Positions 56,395 through 64,000 of a DNA stretch of 64,000 bases are shown here, in pieces. The stretch is from Limnobacter parvus (GTDB taxonomy: Bacteria; Pseudomonadota; Gammaproteobacteria; Burkholderiales; Burkholderiaceae_B). The DNA is taken from positions 597,265 through 661,264 of the forward strand of contig NZ_JANKHG010000017.1 in the NCBI RefSeq assembly GCF_024623725.1, in the 5' to 3' direction. Under the pieces are notes generated by a model, which was given only the letters and a program-made list of their open reading frames with translations, did not search any database and had not been told where the DNA came from. Positions within the stretch are counted from its first letter, which is position 1, and every line of letters starts with the position of its first letter. Position numbers and translations under genes: made by a program.

Positions 56395-58355
56395 TGACGC
56401 TCCCCCTGCTGCCCCGCCACAGCCAGTCGAAGCGCGGCTGAAGTGGCCTGCAATTCAGGCAAAACCAAATCGAGCTGAACCTTGCCAATTTCGCCGATTA
56501 CAGATTGTGCGCGCTGCACCTGAATCGACTGGGTGTCGAAATAAGTGTTCAGAAGGTTGGAGGATCGCTCCAGATCGGATCTCAACAAGGTGGCCTGGCG
56601 GGATAGTAAGGAAATTCTGGCGTTTAGCAAAGAAAGGCGCAGCGAGTTTCGCAAATCAGTTTCCTGCCTGCTTGAAAGCAACAATACTTCTGGGCTGTCG
56701 ACCTTGGTCACTTCAACCAGCGACTTCACGTCGTACCAAACCGTTTTCGCCAAATCCTTAACGGTAATCCACGCTTGCTGAAATCCCAGCGCAGTGTTTT
56801 GGTTGGGTTGAACGGGTGGTGCTTCTGTATTGTTATTTGCGGCTGGCTCGTCAGTCATTTCCGCCAGGGTTTGGTCTTTGGTCGCGTCAACACTAGAAAG
56901 CATAGGCAAACTTTCTACCGAATTCACGACCGAATCCAGAGAAATTGCCAATCGAAGCAAGTCATCGGTGGGCAATGCCTTGATTTCTGACAAATCCTTT
57001 TCCAGCGCGACGCGCAAGTTCAACAAAGACGGCTTTTCGCTGCTTTCAAGTAACTCAATGGCCTGTGTCAGGGCGATTGCAGCTCCATTGACATTGCCCA
57101 GCAGGTAAAGCTGGCGCTTGGCGATTGAAATTAACTGCTCGACCTCGCTGAGAGAGACTTCAGTGCGGCTCGACAACAAACTGTTGTAAATTTCTTCGAG
57201 GCTGGCGCGCTGGCTGGCCTCCTCTTTTTGCGCCTGTTCTAGCACATCAAAGCGCGTCTTCAGGTCTTTGGCCAAGTCGCCGGCTTCACCAATGTCTTCT
57301 TTCACAAGGTCCAGGGTGGTCGACTCTTTTTGGATTCGCTCACCAAAGGCCATGCGAGTTTTTTCAATCTGGTTTTTTCCGGCAAATGCGATCAACAAAA
57401 TTAGAACAAAGCTGACAACCGAGATAAAAAACGCGGCTTTGCCCAACCATTGGTTGTTGGCTTGAGCAATCTGGCCGGTGCCAACTCGGGCTGCAGGTGG
57501 GGTTGCCGGCGCTGGGGTTGATGCGGGTGTAGGTTTGTTATTGTCCATGCTCTTCTTGTTGGAATTAAGCCAAGAGTTCACTGATTGTATCCCTGTTGCT
57601 ATCTGCACAACATGGGCATATCCCAATTCCTTGCATTTGGCGGTAATGCGTGGGTGGGTGGTCAACACAACCGACTGCATTCTAAGAACATCCAATCGCG
57701 GGTCCACACGAAGTTCAAGTTCTCGGTCGAGTGCGTCAATGGTTTCACTGCTGGTAATCCACAAAACAGCACTGTTAGAAAGAGATAGAAGTGCCTCACA
57801 TTGGGCATCACTTTGCTTGATTACGCGTCGATCGTAGCATTCCAGCACTTTCACACCGTGCTGCATGTTCTCAAGTTTCTTGGGAAATTCAACCCTCCCG
57901 CGAGGCCCCTTGCACACCAACACTTCGCAACTTCCTGCCTCGAATTGACTGGACACCAAACGTGCCAAGCCATCAGAGTCCTCGGTTTCATCATTGCCTT
58001 CACCAGTGGGCGCAATGATTCGGTCTTGTGGCACCCCGAGATCACTGGCCAGCTTGGCACTTTGGCGTCCCATCACACCACAATAAACATCTGTAGGCCA
58101 CTTACCCATGTGTGTAACTGTAATTTCCAGTACCGATGGGCTTACAAAGACAATCATGCGCTTTGTACGTTCGGTTTCCTGTGATAGCCATGAGTTGATT
58201 TCACCCATGGCCGCAAAGTCGGGCACCAATTCAAACACAGGAAAGTACAGCACGTTCGCGTGCTGAGCCTGCTCAAGCTGGTACTTTAAATCCAGTCTTT
58301 GCGCCAAGTACTGCTCTGGCAATTTGGGTTTGCAAACGACCAAAGTGTGACTCAT
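56391..58355 (-). CDS. hemDX: Fused uroporphyrinogen-III synthase / HemX membrane protein
   Basis: A 654-residue fusion. Residues 1-265 are a uroporphyrinogen-III synthase (HemD) that closes the tetrapyrrole ring; conserved bits are FVSPSVLEITV and the VCKGPRGR segment. A Pro/Ala-rich linker (275-290) leads to one membrane helix (about 307-325), then a mostly helical HemX domain with coiled-coil character. In E. coli hemD and hemX are separate adjacent genes; fused forms are known in some betaproteobacteria. The fusion would anchor HemD at the membrane near HemY. 8 bases from hemC. Confidence 0.9.
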   Translation of the reverse strand: MSHTLVVCKPKLPEQYLAQRLDLKYQLEQAQHANVLYFPVFELVPDFAAMGEINSWLSQETERTKRMIVFVSPSVLEITVTHMGKWPTDVYCGVMGRQSAKLASDLGVPQDRIIAPTGEGNDETEDSDGLARLVSSQFEAGSCEVLVCKGPRGRVEFPKKLENMQHGVKVLECYDRRVIKQSDAQCEALLSLSNSAVLWITSSETIDALDRELELRVDPRLDVLRMQSVVLTTHPRITAKCKELGYAHVVQIATGIQSVNSWLNSNKKSMDNNKPTPASTPAPATPPAARVGTGQIAQANNQWLGKAAFFISVVSFVLILLIAFAGKNQIEKTRMAFGERIQKESTTLDLVKEDIGEAGDLAKDLKTRFDVLEQAQKEEASQRASLEEIYNSLLSSRTEVSLSEVEQLISIAKRQLYLLGNVNGAAIALTQAIELLESSEKPSLLNLRVALEKDLSEIKALPTDDLLRLAISLDSVVNSVESLPMLSSVDATKDQTLAEMTDEPAANNNTEAPPVQPNQNTALGFQQAWITVKDLAKTVWYDVKSLVEVTKVDSPEVLLLSSRQETDLRNSLRLSLLNARISLLSRQATLLRSDLERSSNLLNTYFDTQSIQVQRAQSVIGEIGKVQLDLVLPELQATSAALRLAVAGQQGERQ

Positions 58356-58363
58356 GTCGATGT

Positions 58364-59296
58364 TTATTCCTTGAACTGTTGAATGGCAGAGTTGATCAAT
58401 TGTTGCGCACCATCTTCAAGTAATTGTTGAATTACCTTGGCTGATACGTTCTGCCAGTCTGCCAAAGCGCCGGTGGCGCTTTTTTCCATGACTGATTTTC
58501 CATCCGGGCTAGCCACCAATGCACGCAATGTGAAATGAGTTGAGTTGTCCAGCGTGGCGTAACCAGCGATAGGTACCTGGCAACTTCCACCCAGCGCCTT
58601 GGACACAGCACGTTCAGCACTCACCAAGGTGGTGAACACTGGGTCGGTTAAACGCATGGCCACACGGGCAAGGGTCTCGTCTTCTGCACGAATTTCAAGC
58701 CCTAGCGCCCCTTGTCCAACCGCAGGCAGCATGTCCACAGAGTCAATTACATTGCGAATTCGGGAATGAAGGCCCAATCGCTTTAAGCCGGCAGCGGCCA
58801 ATACAATGGCTTGGTACTGCCCGGAATCAAGTTTGCCCAAACGAGTATCAAGGTTACCGCGTAAGGGTTCAACTTTTAGATGCGGGTAACGGGCCAGAAT
58901 CTGCGCTTGCCTACGCAAACTTGAACTGCCCACTACCGCGCCAGCTGGCAGGTCGGCCAAGCTTGCATAGTCGTTGGATACAAATGCATCGTGCGGGTCT
59001 TCACGGGTCATGAAGCCGAGCAATCGGAACTCAGGGTCTAAGTCCATGGGAATGTCTTTCCCGGAATGCACGGCCAAATCGGCTCTGCCTTCAAGCAGGG
59101 CATGCTCCAGTTCTTTGATGAACAGGCCCTTGCCACCTATTTTTGCCAATGAGCGGTCGAGAATTTGATCACCTTTGGTGGTCATGCCCACAATTTCAAC
59201 GCTGGTTACCTCGGGCAGTGCCAACAAAAGATCTCGAACGTGCTCCGCTTGCCACATGGCCAAGCGGCTTTCCCTTGATGCAATTCTTATTTTCAT
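58364..59296 (-). CDS. hemC: Hydroxymethylbilane synthase
   Basis: A 310-residue porphobilinogen deaminase. Cys239 in LGGSCQVPIAGYA carries the dipyrromethane cofactor, and Asp81 in AVHSGKDIPMD is catalytic. VGSSSLRRQAQ and PLRGNLDTRLGKLD are family signatures. The ATG at 59296 (MKIRIASRES) is chosen by homology over an upstream in-frame start. First gene of the heme unit, divergent from argH. Confidence 0.97.
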   Translation of the reverse strand: MKIRIASRESRLAMWQAEHVRDLLLALPEVTSVEIVGMTTKGDQILDRSLAKIGGKGLFIKELEHALLEGRADLAVHSGKDIPMDLDPEFRLLGFMTREDPHDAFVSNDYASLADLPAGAVVGSSSLRRQAQILARYPHLKVEPLRGNLDTRLGKLDSGQYQAIVLAAAGLKRLGLHSRIRNVIDSVDMLPAVGQGALGLEIRAEDETLARVAMRLTDPVFTTLVSAERAVSKALGGSCQVPIAGYATLDNSTHFTLRALVASPDGKSVMEKSATGALADWQNVSAKVIQQLLEDGAQQLINSAIQQFKE

Positions 59297-59378
59297 TCGG
59301 TGTGGCGACCCGACAAGTCGCGATTCAGTTGAGAAAATTTGGTGTATTCCCAACGGCAAGGCCGTGAGAAGGCGTTTA

Positions 59379-59411
59379 TTGCGAAAGTCTAGCACGTCAA
59401 ACCCTTATAAT
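59379..59411 (+). promoter_or_regulatory. Possible argH promoter
   Basis: A perfect TATAAT lies at 59406-59411, 34 bases before the argH ATG. The best -35-like hexamer, TTGCGA at 59379-59384, is 21 bases away, longer than normal, so only the -10 is convincing. Confidence 0.45.
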
Positions 59412-59445
59412 TAGCCCCTATTCCAAAGTGCATAAAGGATTCCCC

Positions 59446-60870
59446 ATGTCGAACCAATGGTCCAAAAAACAGGAAGCATGGTCAGCGCGATTCAATGAAC
59501 CCATGTCAGAGCTGGTCAAGCGCTACACGGCCTCCGTGTTTTTCGACAAGCGACTGGCGGAATTCGACATTCAGGGCTCATTGGCCCATGCCACCATGTT
59601 GGCTGAATCCAATGTAATTGCTGCTTCCGACCTGCAGGCCATTGAAGGCGGAATGAAGCAAATCCTTGGAGAAATCGAAGCCGGTAAATTCAACTGGCAG
59701 CTGGATCTGGAAGATGTTCACTTGAACATTGAACGCCGATTGACCGAACTGGTTGGCGACGCTGGCAAGCGGCTGCACACGGGCCGCTCGCGCAACGACC
59801 AGGTGGCCACCGACATTCGCCTGTTTTTGCGACATGAAGTGGACCGCATTCAGGATTTGTTGAAAGCCCTGATTCAATCGCTTGTTACGGTCGCTGAAAA
59901 GAACCACGCCACCGTGATGCCCGGTTTCACCCATTTGCAAGTGGCGCAGCCTGTCACCTTTGGCCACCACCTGCTGGCCTACGCTGAAATGTTTGAACGC
60001 GACCTTGAACGCATGCAAGACTGCCGCAAGCGAATTAACCGCCTGCCACTGGGCGCTGCGGCACTTGCTGGTACTACGTTTCCGATCAACCGCAACCGCA
60101 CTGCCGAACTACTTGGTTTTGATGCCCCCACGCGCAACAGCCTCGATTCTGTTTCCGACCGTGACTTCGCAATTGAATTTTGCGCAGCCAGCAGCATTTT
60201 GATGATGCACGTGTCGCGTTTGTCGGAAGAATTGATTATCTGGATGAGCCAGCGATATGCCTTCATTGACTTACCCGATCGCTTTTGCACGGGTTCGTCC
60301 ATCATGCCGCAAAAGAAAAACCCGGATGTGCCCGAACTTGCGCGCGGCAAAACAGGCCGTGTTTACGGCCACCTGATGGGTCTGCTGACCCTGATGAAAG
60401 GCCAGCCACTGGCTTACAACAAAGACAATCAGGAAGACAAAGAACCCCTGTTCGACACCGTGGACACGGTAGTCGACACATTGACCATCTTTGCTGAAAT
60501 GGTTGAGGGCATTCAGGTAAAGGCAGACAACATGCGCGCAGCTACCCTGGAAGGTTATGCCACGGCCACCGACTTGGCCGATGCACTGGTGAAGCGAGGC
60601 ATGCCGTTTCGCGATGCTCACGAGGCGGTTGCACGCGCAGTTCGCTATTGCGACACGCAACAGTGTGGCCTGGAAGCCTTAACCGTTCCCCAGTTACAGG
60701 AAGCATTGCGACTTACTGAATTGGGCTACAGCGACGATTTGGTCGACACCGCCCTTTGCGCAGTGCTTACCCTGGAAGGTTCGCTTCAGGCGCGCAATCA
60801 CATTGGCGGCACCAACCCTGACCAAGTAAAGGCAGCGGCTGCTGAAACCCGCAAGCGCCTGGGTTTCTAA
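59446..60870 (+). CDS. argH: Argininosuccinate lyase
   Basis: A 474-residue fumarase/aspartase-superfamily enzyme making arginine and fumarate. The loop [23 protein letters not shown] (positions about 277-299) holds the catalytic serine; [13 protein letters not shown] and [16 protein letters not shown] are other conserved regions. The ATG at 59446 has AAAGGA upstream; a GTG at 59428 is less likely. The TRAP permease genes follow after 2 bases. Confidence 0.97.
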   Translation: MSNQWSKKQEAWSARFNEPMSELVKRYTASVFFDKRLAEFDIQGSLAHATMLAESNVIAASDLQAIEGGMKQILGEIEAGKFNWQLDLEDVHLNIERRLTELVGDAGKRLHTGRSRNDQVATDIRLFLRHEVDRIQDLLKALIQSLVTVAEKNHATVMPGFTHLQVAQPVTFGHHLLAYAEMFERDLERMQDCRKRINRLPLGAAALAGTTFPINRNRTAELLGFDAPTRNSLDSVSDRDFAIEFCAASSILMMHVSRLSEELIIWMSQRYAFIDLPDRFCTGSSIMPQKKNPDVPELARGKTGRVYGHLMGLLTLMKGQPLAYNKDNQEDKEPLFDTVDTVVDTLTIFAEMVEGIQVKADNMRAATLEGYATATDLADALVKRGMPFRDAHEAVARAVRYCDTQQCGLEALTVPQLQEALRLTELGYSDDLVDTALCAVLTLEGSLQARNHIGGTNPDQVKAAAAETRKRLGF

Positions 60871-60872
60871 AA

Positions 60873-61403
60873 TTGAATGCCTTGCTGGCCTTGTCCCGCC
60901 GAATCGACTGGCTAAGTGCCAAGGTCGGTTTGGCTGTGGGTTGGTTGATTTTGCTGACCACCGTTATTTCCGCTTACAACGCGGTGGTGCGAAAGGCATT
61001 TGACACCAGCAGCAATGGCTTGCTGGAAATTCAGTGGTACTTTTTCGGCGCTGTTTTCCTGCTAGGCGCAGCCTACACCCTTCAGCAAAACGAGCATGTG
61101 CGCATCGATGTGGTTTCAGGAAGATTTTCTGAAAAAACCAGGGCATGGATCGACATTGTGGGCCATGTTTTATTCACCCTGCCGCTGATTGGCTTTGTAG
61201 TGGTGTCGGGCTGGCATTTCACGTACGAATCTTTTCTGGTTAATGAGTATTCCCCAGACCCGGGCGGCTTGATTCGCTGGCCAGCCAAAGCGCTGATTGT
61301 TGTGGGTTTTGTACTGTTGGGTTTGCAGGTGTGTTCTGAAGTCATCAAGAAAATTGACGTGTTACAAAATCACGCAAAAGGGCTAGCCACACCATGCCCA
61401 TAA
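60873..61403 (+). CDS. TRAP transporter small permease (DctQ-like)
   Basis: A 176-residue membrane protein with four hydrophobic segments and the DctQ hallmark around EIQWYFFGAVFLLGAAYTLQ and NEHVRIDVVSGRFSEKTRAW. It pairs with the large permease to import organic acids driven by sodium. The start is TTG at 60873, as no ATG is near and the N-terminal helix begins at once; no clear ribosome site, so translation may be coupled to argH. It overlaps the next gene by 10 bases. Confidence 0.9.
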   Translation: MNALLALSRRIDWLSAKVGLAVGWLILLTTVISAYNAVVRKAFDTSSNGLLEIQWYFFGAVFLLGAAYTLQQNEHVRIDVVSGRFSEKTRAWIDIVGHVLFTLPLIGFVVVSGWHFTYESFLVNEYSPDPGGLIRWPAKALIVVGFVLLGLQVCSEVIKKIDVLQNHAKGLATPCP

Positions 61404-62836
61404 TTCCAGTTGAATGGTTGCCCCCCATCATGTTTGCCGTGTTGGTGGTGTTCATGGTCAGTGGCTTTCCGGTGGCCTTTGCATTGGCCGCTAATGGCCT
61501 TTTATTCGGCTACGTTGCCATTGAACAAGGGTTAATGACCACTGCCCTGCTTCAAGCACTGCCCGAACGTATTTTTGGCATCATGAGCAACGACACGCTG
61601 CTTGCCATTCCCTTCTTTACTTTCATGGGCCTAGTGCTTGAACGCAGTGGGATGGCCGAAGACCTGCTGGAAACCATCGGCCAGCTTTTTGGCCGAGTAC
61701 GCGGTGGCCTTGCGTATGCAGTCATCTTGGTGGGGGCCTTGCTGGCTGCCACCACAGGCGTGGTCGCTGCCTCGGTTATTTCAATGGGCTTGATTTCATT
61801 GCCTGTCATGTTGAAATACGGTTACAGCAAATCGGTGTCTACGGGGGTCATTGCGGCTTCAGGCACATTGGCACAAATTCTGCCACCTTCACTGGTGCTC
61901 ATTGTGATGGCGGATCAGCTTGGCGTATCCGTTGGTGCCATGTACCAGGGCGCCCTGCTTCCTGCCCTGATGTTGGTTGCCCTGTTCATCGCCTATGTGT
62001 TCTTGGTGACCCGATTTCAAAGAAACGCGCTTCCTGCCCTGCCCCTTGAAGCCTGCCATTACGACGAGCCTGGCTCTGGGCCCCGCATAATGAAAGCCGT
62101 AGTATTTGTACTACTACCGCCTTTGGTCCTGGTTTTTCTGGTGCTGGGCACCATCTTTTTGGGTGTTGCCACACCCACCGAAGGCGGCGCCATGGGCGCG
62201 ATTGGTGCTTTACTGATTGCAGCCTCAAAAAAGCGGCTGAGCCTTTCTATGTTGAAACAAGCCCTGAATTCCACCACCAAGCTGTCTTGCTTTGTGCTGT
62301 TTATCCTGATTGGCTCCACAGTATTTGGCTTGACCTTTCGAGCGGTCGAAGGCGATTTGTGGGTTGAGCACTTGATGGGTAGTTTGCCCGGCGGTGAACT
62401 AGGCTTTCTGATCGCCGTTCAAATCCTGATTTTTGTACTGGGTTTCTTTCTAGACTTTTTCGAGATTGCTTTTATTGTAATTCCCTTGCTGGTGCCGGTG
62501 GCAGACAAACTGGGAATAGACCTGGTGTGGTTTGGCGTAATGATCGCCATGAACATGCAAACATCGTTTTTAACACCACCGTTCGGCTTTTCCTTGTTTT
62601 ACTTGAAATCGGTTACACCGAAGGCAATCAAAACCCTGGAAATTTACAAAGGGTCAGTGCCGTTTATTTTGATGCAGTTGCTGATGGTGGTGCTTATTTT
62701 TGTGTTTCCTGAACTGGTGTCCCGGGACAAGCAAGTGGAATACGAAGACAGCCCGCTACAGCTAGAACTGCCCGCACAAGGTTATGGAAACGAACAACCT
62801 TTCACGCCACAGTTCAACCCACAGTTCACACAATAA
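61394..62836 (+). CDS. TRAP transporter large permease (DctM-like)
   Basis: A 480-residue polytopic protein of about 12 membrane segments. ALPERIFGIMSNDTLLAIPFFTFMG, the ASGTLAQILPPSLVLIVMADQLG stretch and the late NMQTSFLTPPFGFSLFYL are DctM signatures. A hydrophilic C-terminal tail with repeated QFNP/QFTQ ends it. No DctP binding protein gene is present in the window, so the substrate is open; relatives import mostly C4-dicarboxylates, keto acids or lactate salts. Confidence 0.92.
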   Translation: MPIIPVEWLPPIMFAVLVVFMVSGFPVAFALAANGLLFGYVAIEQGLMTTALLQALPERIFGIMSNDTLLAIPFFTFMGLVLERSGMAEDLLETIGQLFGRVRGGLAYAVILVGALLAATTGVVAASVISMGLISLPVMLKYGYSKSVSTGVIAASGTLAQILPPSLVLIVMADQLGVSVGAMYQGALLPALMLVALFIAYVFLVTRFQRNALPALPLEACHYDEPGSGPRIMKAVVFVLLPPLVLVFLVLGTIFLGVATPTEGGAMGAIGALLIAASKKRLSLSMLKQALNSTTKLSCFVLFILIGSTVFGLTFRAVEGDLWVEHLMGSLPGGELGFLIAVQILIFVLGFFLDFFEIAFIVIPLLVPVADKLGIDLVWFGVMIAMNMQTSFLTPPFGFSLFYLKSVTPKAIKTLEIYKGSVPFILMQLLMVVLIFVFPELVSRDKQVEYEDSPLQLELPAQGYGNEQPFTPQFNPQFTQ

Positions 62837-63982
62837 TTAACTGGCTCGTTGAATTCTTCCGTCAGGCGTTTCCGCTTTTAATGGAATTCGATCAGCCAAC
62901 TCCAGCACGAAAACTGTGCCGCCCTCCTGAACGTTGCACATCGATAAATTCCATTCCATTTCTTGACACAAACGCTTCACAACGTATAAGCCAATACCAG
63001 TCTTTGGAAGATCACTGCCAAAACTCGAATTTTTCTGCGCTTTGTCGCTGATCAAATCTTCGCTGATGCCCGGGCCAGAGTCTTTGACAGTAAACCGATG
63101 CACCCCGCCGTGGCGGCGATAAGAGAAAAACACACCGCCCTCATAGGTGTGCTGAACTGCATTGAAAACCAAGTTACCCATCACGCGCTTCAGTCGGCGG
63201 GTGTCCGTGTGAATCAGATATTCCTCAACATCAACCTCAAATGTCAGGCCTTTGGTTTCGGCCAACTGCCCCATCCAGCCTTCAAGCGACCTGCACATCT
63301 CGGTGCTTGAAACACTGTCTATGCGTTTTTCACGTTGCTCACCCAGTTCAAGGCGGGTGGCTTCCAACATGTTCTCTGCAAGGTCATGCAACCAGCGTTG
63401 GCAACTGGTCATTTGACGAATAACCTGACTTGACTGGGCATGCTGCGAATGATTCTCCAGTGACGGGTGGCCCACCAATAGACCCAAAGCATGCAAAGGT
63501 TGCCGCATGTCATGCTGCACGCCTGCAAGCCAGCGCAGGCGGTCTTTCCATTCGCTCAACACCGCGTGCTTGGCATTGCGCCACCTCGCTTGCTGCGTGC
63601 GCCTGTTTTGAATGCGTTGCTTTGCAATGCTATAGCGGTGTTGTCGCTCTAGGAGTACAGCAAGCAAGGTAAAAGGTGTCACCCAACACAACACCAGGAA
63701 GCTGATGGATTGCCAGTTCAATGAAAGCACCCAACCACCAAATGCGGAGGCAAACACCAGAAACCACAATTTCTCGGTTGGGGGTACACGAAAAGCACGG
63801 CGGCAAGAAACCTTGGCGTTCAGCAAACATCCACTGACAAACGCGATGTAGGCCAATTGAGCTTGCGCACCTGTTTCCAGCCCTACCAGCTGAAACGACA
63901 AGGGCAGCAGGCACAAAGAGGCCAATAAACAAGCATCGTAATGCTGCTGAACCCAAGCGCTAAGCTGGTTGATTTTCCTCAT
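62837..63982 (-). CDS. Membrane sensor histidine kinase
   Basis: A 381-residue kinase. About four to five hydrophobic segments lie in the first 115 residues, without a large periplasmic loop. Then a phosphoacceptor box VQHDMRQPLHALG (His in HDMRQPL), N box VMGNLVFNAVQHT, G1 VKDSGPGIS and G2 TGIGLYVVKRL. Such kinases with a MRQPLHAL box often sense respiratory or surface signals and pair with a response regulator, which is probably beyond the window edge. The ATG at 63982 lacks a clear ribosome site and the frame is open to base 64000, so a longer form is possible. Confidence 0.85.
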   Translation of the reverse strand: MRKINQLSAWVQQHYDACLLASLCLLPLSFQLVGLETGAQAQLAYIAFVSGCLLNAKVSCRRAFRVPPTEKLWFLVFASAFGGWVLSLNWQSISFLVLCWVTPFTLLAVLLERQHRYSIAKQRIQNRRTQQARWRNAKHAVLSEWKDRLRWLAGVQHDMRQPLHALGLLVGHPSLENHSQHAQSSQVIRQMTSCQRWLHDLAENMLEATRLELGEQREKRIDSVSSTEMCRSLEGWMGQLAETKGLTFEVDVEEYLIHTDTRRLKRVMGNLVFNAVQHTYEGGVFFSYRRHGGVHRFTVKDSGPGISEDLISDKAQKNSSFGSDLPKTGIGLYVVKRLCQEMEWNLSMCNVQEGGTVFVLELADRIPLKAETPDGRIQRAS

Positions 63983-64000
63983 GGAGCGCAGCTTAATCGG

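Noticed and set aside
60873-62836. TRAP genes as recent horizontal acquisition
   Set aside because: Base and codon use look like the neighbours and no mobile DNA or repeats flank them.

Overview
The window reads as chromosomal DNA of moderate G+C content from a betaproteobacterium of the order Burkholderiales. This is inferred from protein character and from gene orders typical of that group: rpsB-tsf-pyrH-frr-uppS-cdsA-dxr-rseP-bamA-skp-lpxD-fabZ-lpxA-lpxB-rnhB, smc-zipA-ligA, map-glnD, dapC-dapD-arsC-like-prmB, ftsK-lolA-rarA-serS and hemC-hemDX-hemY. A free-living Limnobacter-like organism is my best guess, but the genus is not proven by what I can see. There is no IS element, prophage, CRISPR array, tRNA or rRNA. 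Almost all of the window is core genome.

Layout. 1-702 (-): N-terminal part of a photolyase/cryptochrome gene cut by the window edge, with a near-ideal LexA box just upstream. 751-16113 (-): a long translation and cell-envelope cluster reading from rpsB down to an rRNA methyltransferase. It covers ribosome and elongation factor genes, UMP kinase, isoprenoid and phospholipid precursors, outer-membrane protein assembly and lipid A. 16321-19741 (+): map-glnD. 19761-28134 (-): smc-zipA-ligA-galU-methylthioinosine phosphorylase. 28319-33999 (+): queF, the lysine genes dapC and dapD, an ArsC-like reductase, prmB and an ABC-F protein. 34011-35603 (-): a FimV-like envelope protein. 35604-35963: a 360-base gene-free stretch full of palindromes, before an acyl-CoA synthetase gene (+).

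37690-41185 is the least ordinary stretch. It holds a NYN-domain nuclease gene with a C10 tract, a divergent GIY-YIG protein without the catalytic glutamate, an orphan 189-residue protein and an MFS transporter. 41204-47011 (-): ftsK-lolA-rarA-serS. 47120-51339 (+): trxB, an Smr protein, an alpha/beta hydrolase, and a leucine-rich-repeat protein whose C-terminal half matches the NEL E3 ubiquitin ligase domain of IpaH/SspH effectors. 51336-53326 (-): a P-II gene and nadE. 53356-54573 (+): an acyltransferase. 54626-59296 (-): heme genes and pyrophosphatase. 59446-62836 (+): argH and two TRAP permease genes. 62837-63982 (-): a sensor histidine kinase.

The most notable item is the LRR-NEL gene at 49834-51339. 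It is a predicted eukaryote-directed ubiquitin ligase of type III effector type, sitting between housekeeping genes with no secretion system in view. Second are the SOS box in front of the photolyase gene and the possibly phase-variable NYN gene. GlnD and its P-II substrate are both encoded here, and P-II overlaps nadE, which suggests a link between nitrogen status and NAD synthesis.
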